Of a stretch of DNA of 64,000 nucleotides, positions 8,516 through 18,627 are shown piece by piece. The number at the start of each line of letters is the position of its first letter. Position 1 is the stretch's first letter. Source of the stretch: Basfia succiniciproducens (GTDB lineage Bacteria; Pseudomonadota; Gammaproteobacteria; Enterobacterales; Pasteurellaceae); NCBI RefSeq assembly GCF_011455875.1, contig NZ_CP015031.1, positions 1,407,405-1,471,404 of the forward strand, read 5' to 3'. The position numbers and the translations under genes are program-made. A model generated the notes under the pieces. That model searched no databases, was not told where the DNA came from, and worked only from the letters and a program-made list of their open reading frames with translations.

Positions 8516-10939
8516 ATGAGCAAAAGAATTCAACAAAAAGAATTACCGGTTCTCCCTTTACGAGACGTCGTGGTATTTCCTTTTATGGTGATGCCGTTAT
8601 TTGTAGGCCGTGCAAAATCCATTCATAGTCTTGATAAAGCAATGGAATCAGGTAAACAATTATTATTGGTTTCGCAAAAACAAGCGGAATTGGAAGATCC
8701 TACCATTGACGATATTTATAACGTCGGTACCATCGTTAATATTATCCAGTTGTTAAAATTGCCTGACGGTACGGTGAAAGTGTTGGTGGAAGGCCAGCAA
8801 CGCGCCAATATTTTGAAATTAACCGATCAGGATTATTTTTCAGCTACCGTAACGCCCATTGAAACGACTTTGGGCGATGAAAAAGAACTTGAAGTGTTAC
8901 GCAATACGGTTCTCGAAGAGTTTGACAACTACGCTAAACAAAACAAAAAAATTCAACCCGAATTAGCCAAAGCTCTGGCCGATGTGGGTGATTTTGACCG
9001 TTTCGCCGATACGCTGGCGGCACATTTACCTATTTCCGTCGCCAATAAACAGGAAGTGCTGGAACGTGAAAATGTGACCGAGCGTTTGGAATACTTGCTT
9101 GGCACTATGGAAAGCGAAGCGGATTTATTGCAGGTTGAAAAACGCATTCGTAACCGCGTGAAAAAACAAATGGAAAAAAGCCAGCGGGATTACTATTTAA
9201 ATGAGCAGATTAAAGCCATTCAAAAAGAACTTGGCGACAATGATAATGCTCTCGAGAATGATGAAATCGGTCAATTACGTCAAAAAATTGAAGATGCAAA
9301 AATGCCGTTAGAAGCCCGCGAGAAAGTTGAGGCGGAATTACAAAAATTAAAAATGATGTCGCCGATGTCTGCGGAAGCGACCGTTGTACGCAGTTATATT
9401 GACTGGATGATTCAGGTTCCTTGGGCTAAACGAACTAAAGTCAAAAAAGATATTGTGAAAGCGCAGGAAATTCTGGATGCGGATCATTACGGATTGGAAC
9501 GCGTTAAAGAGCGTATTCTTGAATATTTAGCGGTACAAAGCCGTTTAAACCAAATTAGGGGGCCTATCCTGTGTTTGGTGGGACCACCTGGGGTGGGTAA
9601 AACCTCTTTAGGGCAGTCAATCGCCAATGCCACCGGTCGCAAATACGTACGTATGGCGCTGGGCGGTGTGCGCGACGAGGCTGAAATCAGAGGTCACCGC
9701 AAAACTTATATCGGCTCTTTACCGGGTAAGTTAATTCAGAAAATGGCGAAGATTGGCGTGAAAAACCCATTATTCCTGTTGGATGAAATTGATAAAATGG
9801 CATCCGATATGCGCGGTGATCCTGCTTCGGCGTTATTGGAAGTATTGGATCCGGAACAAAATTCGCATTTTAACGATCATTACTTGGAAGTGGATTACGA
9901 TCTTTCCGACGTGATGTTTGTGGCTACCTCGAATTCCATGAATATTCCTACGCCGTTATTGGATCGTATGGAGGTTATTCGTCTTTCCGGTTATACGGAA
10001 GATGAAAAACTAAATATCGCGCAGCGTCATTTAGTGCAAAAACAAATGGAACGAAACGGCTTGAAAGCCGGCGAATTAGCCATTGAAGAAAGTGCGATTG
10101 TGGACATTATCCGTTATTACACCCGTGAAGCCGGGGTACGCGGACTTGAGCGTGAAATTTCAAAAATCTGCCGTAAAGCGGTGAAAAACTTACTGCTTAA
10201 TAAAGAATTGAAATCCATCACGGTGAATGCCGATAATTTGCATGATTATCTCGGCGTAAGACGTTTTGATTTCGGTCTTGCCGATACGCAAAACAGAATC
10301 GGTGAAGTAACCGGGCTTGCCTGGACCGAAGTGGGCGGTGATCTGCTTACGATCGAAACGGCATCCGTTGTGGGTAAAGGAAAATTAACCTTTACCGGTT
10401 CGCTCGGCGATGTGATGAAAGAGTCCATTCAGGCGGCAATGACCGTTGTGCGTACCCGTGCGGAAAAATTAGGTATCGCCGCTGATTTCCACGAAAAACG
10501 GGATATTCACATTCACGTTCCGGACGGTGCAACACCGAAAGACGGTCCGAGTGCAGGGATTGCAATGTGTACTGCGCTGGTGTCTTGTTTAACCGGCAAT
10601 CCGGTAAAATCGGAAGTGGCGATGACGGGCGAAATCAGCTTAAGAGGCAAAGTATTGCCAATCGGCGGTTTGAAAGAAAAATTGCTTGCGGCGCACCGGG
10701 GTGGTATTAAAACCGTGATTATTCCAAAAGATAATGTTAAAGATCTTGAGGAAATTCCGGAAAATGCGAAAAATGCGTTAACCATCATTCCTGCTGAAAC
10801 CATTGATGAAGTGTTAACCGTTGCACTCGAAAATCCGCCTGAAGGCGTTGAATTTATCAAAGCGGCACCGCTGGCTAAAGTGAAAGCGCCGAAAGCCAGA
10901 AAGCCCGTTTCAAAACGTTCGACTTCAACGGTGAACTAA
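8516..10939 (+). CDS. lon: ATP-dependent protease Lon
   Basis: Cytoplasmic AAA+ serine protease that degrades misfolded and some regulatory proteins. The 807-residue chain has the N-terminal substrate-binding domain (about 1-300), Walker A GPPGVGKT at 356-363, Walker B FLLDEIDKM, and the C-terminal protease domain with the Ser679-Lys722 dyad (PKDGPSAG and GGLKEK) in the same positions as E. coli Lon. A short Lys/Pro-rich tail follows the protease domain. It is preceded by a sigma-32 promoter and ends in a strong terminator. In E. coli hupB lies between lon and ppiD; it is absent here. Confidence 0.98.
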   Translation: MSKRIQQKELPVLPLRDVVVFPFMVMPLFVGRAKSIHSLDKAMESGKQLLLVSQKQAELEDPTIDDIYNVGTIVNIIQLLKLPDGTVKVLVEGQQRANILKLTDQDYFSATVTPIETTLGDEKELEVLRNTVLEEFDNYAKQNKKIQPELAKALADVGDFDRFADTLAAHLPISVANKQEVLERENVTERLEYLLGTMESEADLLQVEKRIRNRVKKQMEKSQRDYYLNEQIKAIQKELGDNDNALENDEIGQLRQKIEDAKMPLEAREKVEAELQKLKMMSPMSAEATVVRSYIDWMIQVPWAKRTKVKKDIVKAQEILDADHYGLERVKERILEYLAVQSRLNQIRGPILCLVGPPGVGKTSLGQSIANATGRKYVRMALGGVRDEAEIRGHRKTYIGSLPGKLIQKMAKIGVKNPLFLLDEIDKMASDMRGDPASALLEVLDPEQNSHFNDHYLEVDYDLSDVMFVATSNSMNIPTPLLDRMEVIRLSGYTEDEKLNIAQRHLVQKQMERNGLKAGELAIEESAIVDIIRYYTREAGVRGLEREISKICRKAVKNLLLNKELKSITVNADNLHDYLGVRRFDFGLADTQNRIGEVTGLAWTEVGGDLLTIETASVVGKGKLTFTGSLGDVMKESIQAAMTVVRTRAEKLGIAADFHEKRDIHIHVPDGATPKDGPSAGIAMCTALVSCLTGNPVKSEVAMTGEISLRGKVLPIGGLKEKLLAAHRGGIKTVIIPKDNVKDLEEIPENAKNALTIIPAETIDEVLTVALENPPEGVEFIKAAPLAKVKAPKARKPVSKRSTSTVN

Positions 10940-10958
10940 CTTTTTAAATACTCAATCG

Positions 10959-10986
10959 GCACGGGCTAAGGCTCGTGCTTTTTTAT
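10959..10986 (+). terminator. Rho-independent terminator after lon
   Basis: GCACGGGC and GCTCGTGC pair over 8 bp (one G-T) with loop TAAG, followed by a run of six T and then ATTTTT. Confidence 0.9.
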
Positions 10987-11060
10987 TTTTCTCGTGATAA
11001 GTGGCGGACTTTCGATTATAATTCGAAAACTTTTAATTATTATTTATAGGATTAGCACTA

Positions 11061-12929
11061 ATGGTAATGGAAAAAATGCATAATGCCTCAAACAGCATAT
11101 TTTCAAAAATTATTTTTGCGCTGATTTCAGTGGCGTTTGTAGTGAGCGGTATGGCCGGCTACATGGTCGCTACGGCCGATACATCAGCGGTAAAAATCAA
11201 CGGTGAAGAAATCTCTCAACAGGCATTCCAACAACAATATAATGACGAATATCAACGATTAAGTCAGCAATTAGGCGCGCAATTTTCTGCCGTCGCGGAT
11301 ACGCCGGAGTTTTCTGAAGGATTAAGAAAATCAGTGTTAAACCGTCTTATCGACCAAGAGTTATTACGCCAATATGTAACGGATTTAAAATTAGCGGCAA
11401 GCGATACCTATGTAAAACAGGAAATCGTTACAACTCCGGCATTTCAGGCTGACGGTAAGTTTGATAACAATGCCTATCAGCAAATATTACGTGCAAATAA
11501 TATGACGGCGGATATGTATGCCGAATATGTGCGTGAGGCGTTACGTTTAGATCAATTGCAATCAGGTTTAGCCGGTACGGTGCTGATGTTGCCGGCTCAG
11601 CAGGAAGAATTCGCGAAATTATTTTTCCAAAAACGGACTTTCCGTTTAGCAAAATTGCCTTTAACCGCTGAAATGGCGAAGCAGACGGTAACGGATCAGG
11701 AAGTCGCGGATTATTACAACGCCAATAAAAGTGCGTTTATGGTGCCTGAATTAGTTAAGGTGCAATATCTTGATATCACCCGTGCGGCTGCGGAAAAAGC
11801 GGTAAAAGTAACGGATGTTGAGATTCAGCAATATTATCAGGACAATAAAGCCCAATTTGTTTCTAAAGCGCAGGATCGTTTAGCCCATATCCAGTTTGCG
11901 AAAGAAACGGATGCGTTAGATGCGTATCAGGCTCTACAAAACGGGGCGGATTTTGCCGCTTTAGCGAAAGAAAAATCCTTAGATAAACCTTCTGCCGTTA
12001 ACGGCGGTGAGCTGGGCTGGCTGAATGCCGGCGATTTGCCGAAAGCATTTGAAGAGGCGGCTGCGGCATTGCAAATCGGTCAATACAGTCAACCGGTTAA
12101 AGTAGATAATCAATATCACATTATTAAGCTTGAAGATCGCAAAGCGCCAAAAGCGCAAAGCTTAGAGGAAGTGAAAGATCTAATTGCAAGCCAGATTCGC
12201 CAGGATCTGTTAAATAATCAATTTTATTCTTTAGAAAAACAGGTTGCTGAAAAAGCCTTTGAGGATCAATCCTCTCTCGAAGCGGCGGCAAAAGTTGCCG
12301 GCGTTGAAATCAAAGAAACGGATTACTTTTCGCGTAAAGATATTCCGGCAGCGTTGAATTTCCCGTCAGTGGCGAGTGCGATATTTGACGGCGATATTTC
12401 TCAAGGTAATCAGAATTCCGAACCGATGAATGTGGCTGATCAACATTCGATTGTGGTTCGTGTGGTTGATCATAAAGCGGAAGGCACAAAATCCTTAGAA
12501 GAGGCAAAAGCGGAAATTACCGCCTATTTAAAACGCCAAAAAGCGGAAACCGTTATGCTTGAACAGGCTAATAAAACGGTGGAAGAATTAAATCAGGGAA
12601 AACAACCTGCGTTAAATTTTGCGGCTGCCGAAACCTGGGTTTATGCGGAAAATAAAGATCCGGCATTAAATAATGCGATTTTCTCTATGGCAAAACCGGA
12701 ACAGGATAAAACAACTTACGCTGCGGCAAAAGCGGATAACGGCGATGTAGTTATTGTGGCGCTAACTGCGGTAGAAAACGGGGAAGTTTCTGCGGAACAG
12801 GGTGCGCAATTTACCGCACAGGTTATGCAGGCGGAACAAACGGACTTACAGGCTAATTTACTTAAATCTTTGCGTAATAAAGCAAAAATCGAAGTAAATG
12901 AAGAGTTTATGAAACAAAGCCAAGACTAA
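11061..12929 (+). CDS. ppiD: Periplasmic folding chaperone PpiD
   Basis: Inner-membrane-anchored periplasmic chaperone of the SurA/parvulin class that sits at the Sec translocon exit. The 622-residue protein has an N-terminal membrane segment at about 15-35 (IIFALISVAFVVSGMAGYMV), a SurA-like chaperone region, and one parvulin-type domain at about 270-358. A second ATG three codons in (MEKMHN) is an equally possible start. It lies directly after lon with its own promoter region and ends in the hairpin at 12951. Confidence 0.95.
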   Translation: MVMEKMHNASNSIFSKIIFALISVAFVVSGMAGYMVATADTSAVKINGEEISQQAFQQQYNDEYQRLSQQLGAQFSAVADTPEFSEGLRKSVLNRLIDQELLRQYVTDLKLAASDTYVKQEIVTTPAFQADGKFDNNAYQQILRANNMTADMYAEYVREALRLDQLQSGLAGTVLMLPAQQEEFAKLFFQKRTFRLAKLPLTAEMAKQTVTDQEVADYYNANKSAFMVPELVKVQYLDITRAAAEKAVKVTDVEIQQYYQDNKAQFVSKAQDRLAHIQFAKETDALDAYQALQNGADFAALAKEKSLDKPSAVNGGELGWLNAGDLPKAFEEAAAALQIGQYSQPVKVDNQYHIIKLEDRKAPKAQSLEEVKDLIASQIRQDLLNNQFYSLEKQVAEKAFEDQSSLEAAAKVAGVEIKETDYFSRKDIPAALNFPSVASAIFDGDISQGNQNSEPMNVADQHSIVVRVVDHKAEGTKSLEEAKAEITAYLKRQKAETVMLEQANKTVEELNQGKQPALNFAAAETWVYAENKDPALNNAIFSMAKPEQDKTTYAAAKADNGDVVIVALTAVENGEVSAEQGAQFTAQVMQAEQTDLQANLLKSLRNKAKIEVNEEFMKQSQD

Positions 12930-12950
12930 AAGTAAGTTTATTTTAAAGAT

Positions 12951-12986
12951 AAAAGTCGCTGATTAAATTAATCAGCGGCTTTTTGT
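12951..12986 (+). terminator. Rho-independent terminator after ppiD
   Basis: GTCGCTGATTAA pairs with TTAATCAGCGGC across a 4-base loop (one mismatch or wobble near the base), followed by TTTTTG. Confidence 0.85.
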
Positions 12987-13150
12987 TTATATGTCAATGA
13001 GTAAGTATTTAGCACAAAATTTTCAAATTTCTAACCGCACTTTTATGTTTAAAAAATTGTGCAATGGCTTCTCTCAAGCTAGGGCCGGACAAGCTGCTTG
13101 CCGCGGTACTTGCACGGAAAACTTATAAACCCAGTGAATTTTATTCATGT

Positions 13151-13882
13151 TTAAATATTGCCGGTTTGTTCTATATCAAACACTTCGGCGACATCTGCGG
13201 AATTCTGCCGGATTCGCCAACGGATATTAAATTCATACAGCGTGATACCGTATTCCCGCTCGCTTGGCTTACCCGCTTGATAAGCCGGGCGCGGATCCTG
13301 TGCGATCACATCAGTGAGAAAGCGTCCAAAGTGCGATCGTTTTTGTTCGATTTTCTGGATGATATTTTGTATTGACGGAGTGAATTCAACCTTTAATTTA
13401 GCTTGCGGTTTTTCCTGGGCAAAGCTTGATTTTGCCTGCGGCTCGCTATCGACATAGGCAATATAGGGTTTAATATCGAAAATCGGCGTGCCGTCCACTA
13501 AATCTACCGACCCTAAATGCAGTAAAACCTTGCCGTTGCTAATTTCTATCTTACGTAATTCGACTTTGGATAAGCCTAACGGATTCGGGCGGTGGGTAGA
13601 GCGGGAGGCAAATACGCCGATACGCCGGTTGCCGCCAAGACGAGGCGGTCTGACGGTCGGTTGCCATTTACCCTGCGGAACTTTATCAAACTGAAAAATC
13701 AGCCATAAATGGCTGAATGCTTCTAATCCGCGCACGGCTTCGGGTTGGTTAAAGGGCGGTAATAATTCAACGGTGCCGACGCCGTCGGGAACGAGATTCG
13801 GCTGGCGCGGCACGGAAAATTTCTCTTTATAAGGCGTATTAATAATCGCAATTGGGTGGAGGCTGAGAGAAGTATCCGACAT
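13151..13882 (-). CDS. trmO: tRNA (N6-threonylcarbamoyladenosine37-N6)-methyltransferase TrmO
   Basis: S-adenosylmethionine-dependent enzyme that methylates t6A37 in some tRNAs (E. coli TrmO, YaeB/TsaA). The 243-residue protein carries the family pattern: early [16 protein letters not shown], the middle [18 protein letters not shown], and [10 protein letters not shown]. The ATG at 13882 has AAGGAAAAT ahead; the frame stays open 28 codons further upstream without family similarity. It diverges from menA, with only ~90 bases between them, and has no clear terminator of its own beyond the uptake signal near 13039. Confidence 0.93.
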   Translation of the reverse strand: MSDTSLSLHPIAIINTPYKEKFSVPRQPNLVPDGVGTVELLPPFNQPEAVRGLEAFSHLWLIFQFDKVPQGKWQPTVRPPRLGGNRRIGVFASRSTHRPNPLGLSKVELRKIEISNGKVLLHLGSVDLVDGTPIFDIKPYIAYVDSEPQAKSSFAQEKPQAKLKVEFTPSIQNIIQKIEQKRSHFGRFLTDVIAQDPRPAYQAGKPSEREYGITLYEFNIRWRIRQNSADVAEVFDIEQTGNI

Positions 13883-13971
13883 ATTTTCCTTAAAATCCGT
13901 AATAAGTATTGATAGAATAGGCCTTTCATTATAACACCGCTTAAAAGTGCGGTCTCTTTTTTGCAAATATT

Positions 13972-14880
13972 ATGACTCAAAGTGCTTTAAAAACCTGGTT
14001 TGAAACCGCCCGACCAAAAACTCTGCCGCTTGCCCTGGCTATTATTTTTACCGGTTCCGCCGTGGCTTACTGGTTCGGCAGTTTTGATTGGCAGATTACG
14101 CTATTATGCTTATTAACCGCTACCTTACTACAAATCCTTTCTAATTTTGCCAATGATTACGGCGATTTCCAAAAGGGTTCGGATACGGTCGAGCGTATCG
14201 GTCCGTTGCGAGGCATTCAAAAAGGCAATATGACGGAAGGGCAATTACGCAACGGATTAATTGTCACCATTATATTGATCTTAATTTCCGGTTTTGCGTT
14301 ATTAGCAACCGCTTACCAATCATTACAGGATTTGATTGTGTTTATCGCATTAGGTATTGCCTCTATCGTGGCGGCGATTGCTTATACCGTCGGCAAAAAG
14401 CCTTACGGTTATCTCGGATTAGGCGATATTTTTGTGTTCTTATTCTTTGGTTTACTGGCCGTTGCCGGCACCTATTACCTGCAGGCTCACAGTATGAACT
14501 GGACGGTATTTTTACCTGCCGGCGCTTGCGGTTTTCTTTCGACCGCGGTATTAAATATCAATAATATGCGGGATATCGAGCAGGATAAAAAAGCGGGCAA
14601 ACATACTTTGGTGGTGCGTTTAGGAGCGGAAAAAAGCCGAGTGTATCATTGCCTTTTATTAACTTCCGGTGTGCTTTGCTATGCGCTGTTTTCCGCGATA
14701 AATGTAGATTCCCGGTGGGGATTTCTTTTTATTCTGGCAGTGCCGTTGTTAGTGAAACATGCCGGTTTCGTTTATAAAACCAAAGAGCCGATTTTATTGC
14801 GCCCCATGCTTGCCCAAATGTCTTTATTGGCATTGTTGACTAACGTGCTTTTCAGCCTCGGTTTAGTGCTGGCAAAATAG
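13972..14880 (+). CDS. menA: 1,4-dihydroxy-2-naphthoate polyprenyltransferase MenA
   Basis: Integral membrane UbiA-type prenyltransferase that attaches the isoprenoid tail to 1,4-dihydroxy-2-naphthoate, giving demethylmenaquinone. The 302-residue protein has the first Asp-rich motif NDYGDFQKG (Asp62, Asp65) and the second NNMRDIEQDKKAGKHTL, plus eight or nine hydrophobic segments. rraA follows about 100 bases later, the same pairing as in E. coli. menF and menD for the same pathway are at the right end of the window. Confidence 0.96.
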   Translation: MTQSALKTWFETARPKTLPLALAIIFTGSAVAYWFGSFDWQITLLCLLTATLLQILSNFANDYGDFQKGSDTVERIGPLRGIQKGNMTEGQLRNGLIVTIILILISGFALLATAYQSLQDLIVFIALGIASIVAAIAYTVGKKPYGYLGLGDIFVFLFFGLLAVAGTYYLQAHSMNWTVFLPAGACGFLSTAVLNINNMRDIEQDKKAGKHTLVVRLGAEKSRVYHCLLLTSGVLCYALFSAINVDSRWGFLFILAVPLLVKHAGFVYKTKEPILLRPMLAQMSLLALLTNVLFSLGLVLAK

Positions 14881-14986
14881 CAACCGATAAGCGTATCGGA
14901 ACCGGATTTTCGCTTTAAATGCGGATTTGAGTTATACCGGAAACAGGTTTATACTAGAAAAGTCCAATTTATATAAGGGTAATTTT

Positions 14987-15487
14987 ATGCGTATCGATAC
15001 TTCAGAACTCTGTGACGTTTATCTTGATCAAGTGGATGTTGTAGAGCCGATTTTTTCCAGCTTCGGCGGTGTAAACGAATTTTTCGGTAAAGTAACAACG
15101 ATTAAATGTTTTGAAAATAACGGGCTGATTGCCGAAATTTTAGAAGAACAAGGTGAAGGTCGAGTACTTTTAGTAGATGGCGGCGGTGCCGTGCGCCGTG
15201 CGTTAATCGATGCCGAACTTGCTCAACTTGCGGCGGATAACGGCTGGGAAGGTATTATCGTATATGGTGCGGTGCGGCAATTAAGCCGATTAGAGAATAT
15301 TAATATCGGTATTCACGCGCTTGCGCCGATTCCTGTCGGTGCGGATGAAGATACGCAGGGCGAAAGCGATATTCCGGTTAATTTCGGTGGTGTGACCTTT
15401 TTCCCGGAAGATTATGTGTATGCGGATTTAACCGGTATCATCCTTTCTCAAGAGCCGTTAGAACTTGAAGAACTCGGTGAAGAATAA
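14987..15487 (+). CDS. rraA: Regulator of ribonuclease E activity A, RraA
   Basis: Trimeric protein that in E. coli binds RNase E and lowers its activity. From the ATG at 14987 the protein is 166 residues (E. coli 161). It shows the family pattern [20 protein letters not shown] at the start, [12 protein letters not shown], and [11 protein letters not shown]. The open frame extends 20 codons upstream, but AAGGGTAATTTT lies just ahead of the chosen ATG. It sits downstream of menA and converges on rho. Confidence 0.95.
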   Translation: MRIDTSELCDVYLDQVDVVEPIFSSFGGVNEFFGKVTTIKCFENNGLIAEILEEQGEGRVLLVDGGGAVRRALIDAELAQLAADNGWEGIIVYGAVRQLSRLENINIGIHALAPIPVGADEDTQGESDIPVNFGGVTFFPEDYVYADLTGIILSQEPLELEELGEE

Positions 15488-15509
15488 CAGATAATTATAT
15501 TGAGTTTGC

Positions 15510-15624
15510 AAAAGTGCAGTAAAAAATCCGAAAATTTTTACCGCACTTTTTGTTTTTAAAATAAAGGTGTAATAGACAAAATAAATTTAAGCCAAAAAAT
15601 GATCGCATAAAGCGATCATTTTTC
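15510..15624. terminator. Convergent terminators between rraA and rho
   Basis: Two hairpins. At 15510-15552 an uptake signal with one changed base (AAGTGCAGT) pairs with ACCGCACTT and is followed by TTTTTG. At 15594-15624 AAAAAATGATCGC pairs with GCGATCATTTTT across ATAAA; it has A-runs and T-runs on both sides, so it can serve rho (minus) as well as rraA. Confidence 0.85.
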
Positions 15625-15638
15625 TTTAGTTAATTGGA

Positions 15639-16901
15639 TTACGAACGTTTCATAATTTCGAAGAATTCTTCGTTGGTTTTGGCCACCATTAATTTATCAA
15701 TAAGGAATTCCATGGCTTCCACTTCACCCATCGGGTTAAGGATTTTGCGCAGAATCCACATTTTTTGTAATTCGTCAGGCGTGGTGAGCAAGTCTTCTTT
15801 ACGGGTACCGGAACGGTTGAAGTCGATAGCCGGGAACACGCGTTTTTCCGCAATTTTGCGGGAAAGATGTAATTCCATATTACCCGTACCTTTGAATTCC
15901 TCGAAAATAACTTCATCCATTTTTGAACCCGTATCAACAAGAGCGGTGGCGATAATGGTTAAGCTGCCGCCTTCTTCCACGTTACGCGCCGCACCGAAGA
16001 AACGTTTCGGGCGATGTAAGGCGTTGGCGTCCACACCGCCGGACAAGATTTTACCGGAAGCCGGCGTGACCGTGTTGTAAGCGCGGGCAAGACGGGTAAT
16101 TGAGTCTAATAAAATCACCACATCTTTTTTATGTTCTACGGAACGTTTTGCTTTTTCGATTACCATTTCCGCAACCTGAACGTGGCGGGACGCCGGTTCG
16201 TCAAAGGTTGAGGCAATAACTTCGCCTTTCACCGAACGCTGCATTTCGGTAACTTCTTCCGGACGCTCGTCGATAAGCAGTACGATTAATTCACATTCCG
16301 GATAGTTGTGGGTGATGCTTTGTGCAATATTTTGCAGCAACATGGTTTTACCCGCTTTCGGCGGCGCCACGATAAGACCGCGTTGGCCTTTACCGATTGG
16401 TGAAGCCAAATCGAGAATGCGCGCGGTCAAATCTTCCGTTGAGCCGTTGCCGCGTTCCATACGTAAACGGGAATTGGCATGTAAAGGCGTTAAGTTTTCG
16501 AAAAGAATTTTGCTGCGGGAAACTTCGGGTTTGTCATCGTTAACCTGGTCAACTTTTAACAGGGCAAAATAACGTTCGCCTTCTTTCGGCGGGCGGATTT
16601 TACCTTCGATTTTATCACCGGTTTGTAAGTTGAAACGGCGGATTTGACTAGGTGAGACGTAAATATCGTCCGGGCCCGCCAAGTAAGAGCTGTCGGCGGA
16701 ACGAAGAAACCCGAAGCCGTCCGGTAAGATTTCAAGAATACCGCCGCCGAAAATATCTTCGCCGCTTTTGGCGTGCTGTTTAAGAATGGCAAAAACGATA
16801 TCCTGTTTACGTAAACGGGCTAAATTTTCTAAGCCCATTTGACCTTCGCCAAGCGCGACTAATTCAGACACGGGCGTATTTTTTAATTCTGTTAAATGCA
16901 T
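15639..16901 (-). CDS. rho: Transcription termination factor Rho
   Basis: Hexameric RNA helicase that ends transcription at Rho-dependent sites. From the ATG at 16901 the protein is 420 residues (E. coli 419) and very close to it throughout: N-terminal [13 protein letters not shown], the RNA-binding CSD near 50-130 (GFGFLRS), Walker A PPKAGKT near 180-186, [13 protein letters not shown], and the C-terminal MKRS. The frame is open 32 codons upstream but that stretch is not conserved. The rho-rhlB divergent gap (16902-17201) holds an uptake signal near 17041 and presumably both promoters; I see no other gene there. Confidence 0.98.
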   Translation of the reverse strand: MHLTELKNTPVSELVALGEGQMGLENLARLRKQDIVFAILKQHAKSGEDIFGGGILEILPDGFGFLRSADSSYLAGPDDIYVSPSQIRRFNLQTGDKIEGKIRPPKEGERYFALLKVDQVNDDKPEVSRSKILFENLTPLHANSRLRMERGNGSTEDLTARILDLASPIGKGQRGLIVAPPKAGKTMLLQNIAQSITHNYPECELIVLLIDERPEEVTEMQRSVKGEVIASTFDEPASRHVQVAEMVIEKAKRSVEHKKDVVILLDSITRLARAYNTVTPASGKILSGGVDANALHRPKRFFGAARNVEEGGSLTIIATALVDTGSKMDEVIFEEFKGTGNMELHLSRKIAEKRVFPAIDFNRSGTRKEDLLTTPDELQKMWILRKILNPMGEVEAMEFLIDKLMVAKTNEEFFEIMKRS

Positions 16902-17201
16902 AATAATTTGTTGAGAGTCTTTTTGATTGGATTTAATGAAATTTTGACTTGTCTGCTTAATTGTCGGCAGTAATTTTGAATGGGCTAAAGTTACCATTAA
17001 ATCGACGAGGTGTCTAGTTTTTGGTTAAAAAAATCTTATAAAAAGTGCGGTTAAAAATAATGGATTTTTTAATTTTGTTCTGTCAAACCGCCTGAAGAAT
17101 ACGGAATTGTTTAACTTGCCTTGCATATTTTTTGAGGATTTTCGCATATCATGCTATTCTTAGCGCCACAATAAACAAATAGATAAGCAGACCTTTTATT
17201 T

Positions 17202-18455
17202 ATGTCTTTAGATCATTTAAGCCAACAACGTTTCGCCGATTTACCCCTTAATGCCAAAGTATTGGAAGCCTTAGAAAGTAACGGCTTCGAATATTGTACG
17301 CCGATTCAGGCGCTTTCGTTGCCTATTTCATTGGCGGGTAAAGACGTTGCCGGGCAGGCGCAAACCGGTACCGGCAAAACCATGGCGTTTTTAACCGCAA
17401 CTTTCCACCATTTATTGGAACATCCCGTTAAAACGAATCATCCGCGGGCGTTGATTATGGCGCCGACCAGAGAACTTGCGGTACAAATCGCTCATGATGC
17501 GGAACGTATGGTGAAAACCACCGGTTTAAAAACCGCACTTGCCTATGGCGGTGACGGTTATGACAAACAGCTGAAAGCCATTGAAGCGGGTGCGGATATT
17601 ATTATCGGCACTACCGGACGCATTATTGATTATGTGAAACAAAATATTATTGCTTTATCGCATATTCAGGTGGTGGTGCTGGATGAAGCGGATCGCATGT
17701 TCGATCTCGGTTTTATTAAAGATATTCGCTATTTAATGCGCAAATGCCCTTCACCTAAGCAGCGCCTTACTTTGCTGTTTTCCGCAACCCTTTCTTACAA
17801 AGTGCGGGAGCTGGCGTTTGAAGATATGAATGATCCCGAATATGTGGAGGTGGAACCGCTGCAAAAAACCGGTCACCGCATTAAAGAGGAATTATTTTAT
17901 CCTTCCAATGAAGATAAAATGCCGTTGCTTATCACTTTATTAGAAGAAGAATGGCCGGAGCGTTGCATTATTTTTGCCAATACCAAACATCAATGCGAGA
18001 AAATCTGGGGTTATTTAGCCGCCGACGGTCATCGTGTGGGTTTGCTGACCGGTGATGTCGCGCAGAAAAAACGTTTATCTCTGCTGAAACAGTTTACCGA
18101 CGGCGCTTTGGATATTTTAGTGGCGACGGATGTGGCGGCGCGCGGCTTACATATTCCGGATGTTACTCACGTATTTAATTATGATTTGCCGGACGACCGG
18201 GAAGATTACGTACACCGCATCGGGCGAACCGGTCGTGCGGGGGAAAGCGGCGTTTCCATTAGTTTCGCCTGCGAAGAATATGCGATGAATCTGCCTGCCA
18301 TCGAAGAATATATCGGGCACCATATTGCTGTAAGTCAATATGATCCCGACTCGTTAATTCGCGATTTGGCAAAACCTTACCGTTTAAAACCGAGTCTGCC
18401 GGCAAGCAATCGCCATAATCGAAACGGGGCAAAGCCTTTCAAAAAACGTTTTTAA
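17202..18455 (+). CDS. rhlB: ATP-dependent RNA helicase RhlB
   Basis: DEAD-box helicase of the RNA degradosome, which partners RNase E and PNPase. The 417-residue protein has the Q motif before Walker A AQTGTGKT (53-60), PTRELAVQI, the DEAD box at 161-164, FSATL, and the helicase C motifs [12 protein letters not shown] and [10 protein letters not shown]. RhlB rather than another DEAD helicase is indicated by the [16 protein letters not shown] and [17 protein letters not shown] stretches and a short basic tail. The neighbour rho is divergent, and the RNase E regulator rraA is close by. An inverted uptake-signal hairpin follows. Confidence 0.95.
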   Translation: MSLDHLSQQRFADLPLNAKVLEALESNGFEYCTPIQALSLPISLAGKDVAGQAQTGTGKTMAFLTATFHHLLEHPVKTNHPRALIMAPTRELAVQIAHDAERMVKTTGLKTALAYGGDGYDKQLKAIEAGADIIIGTTGRIIDYVKQNIIALSHIQVVVLDEADRMFDLGFIKDIRYLMRKCPSPKQRLTLLFSATLSYKVRELAFEDMNDPEYVEVEPLQKTGHRIKEELFYPSNEDKMPLLITLLEEEWPERCIIFANTKHQCEKIWGYLAADGHRVGLLTGDVAQKKRLSLLKQFTDGALDILVATDVAARGLHIPDVTHVFNYDLPDDREDYVHRIGRTGRAGESGVSISFACEEYAMNLPAIEEYIGHHIAVSQYDPDSLIRDLAKPYRLKPSLPASNRHNRNGAKPFKKRF

Positions 18456-18464
18456 AATTCACTT

Positions 18465-18516
18465 AAAAAATACCGCACTTTTGTTCCGATTCACGGCAAA
18501 AGTGCGGTATTTTTTT
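18465..18516 (+). terminator. Paired uptake-signal terminator after rhlB
   Basis: AAAAAATACCGCACTTTTG and CAAAAGTGCGGTATTTTTT form a 19-bp perfect stem around a 13-base loop, ending in a T-run. Confidence 0.9.
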
Positions 18517-18627
18517 CTGATTTTTCAGAAGCCAGATCTTGATCACGGACGTTGATTTTTCAATTCTTTATAATTAGCGTTTATTTATAAAAGATAAACA
18601 GGCCTAGCCCAAAATAAGGAGATTTAA

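Noticed and set aside
16902-16997. In-frame upstream extension of rho (32 codons)
   Set aside because: The E. coli-like start is the ATG at 16901; the extension is not conserved in the family and may only be leader. A rhoL-type leader peptide was considered but nothing resembles it.
18520-18560. CRP site before cdd
   Set aside because: Only one half-site (GATCAC) fits; the other arm of TGTGA-N6-TCACA is missing.
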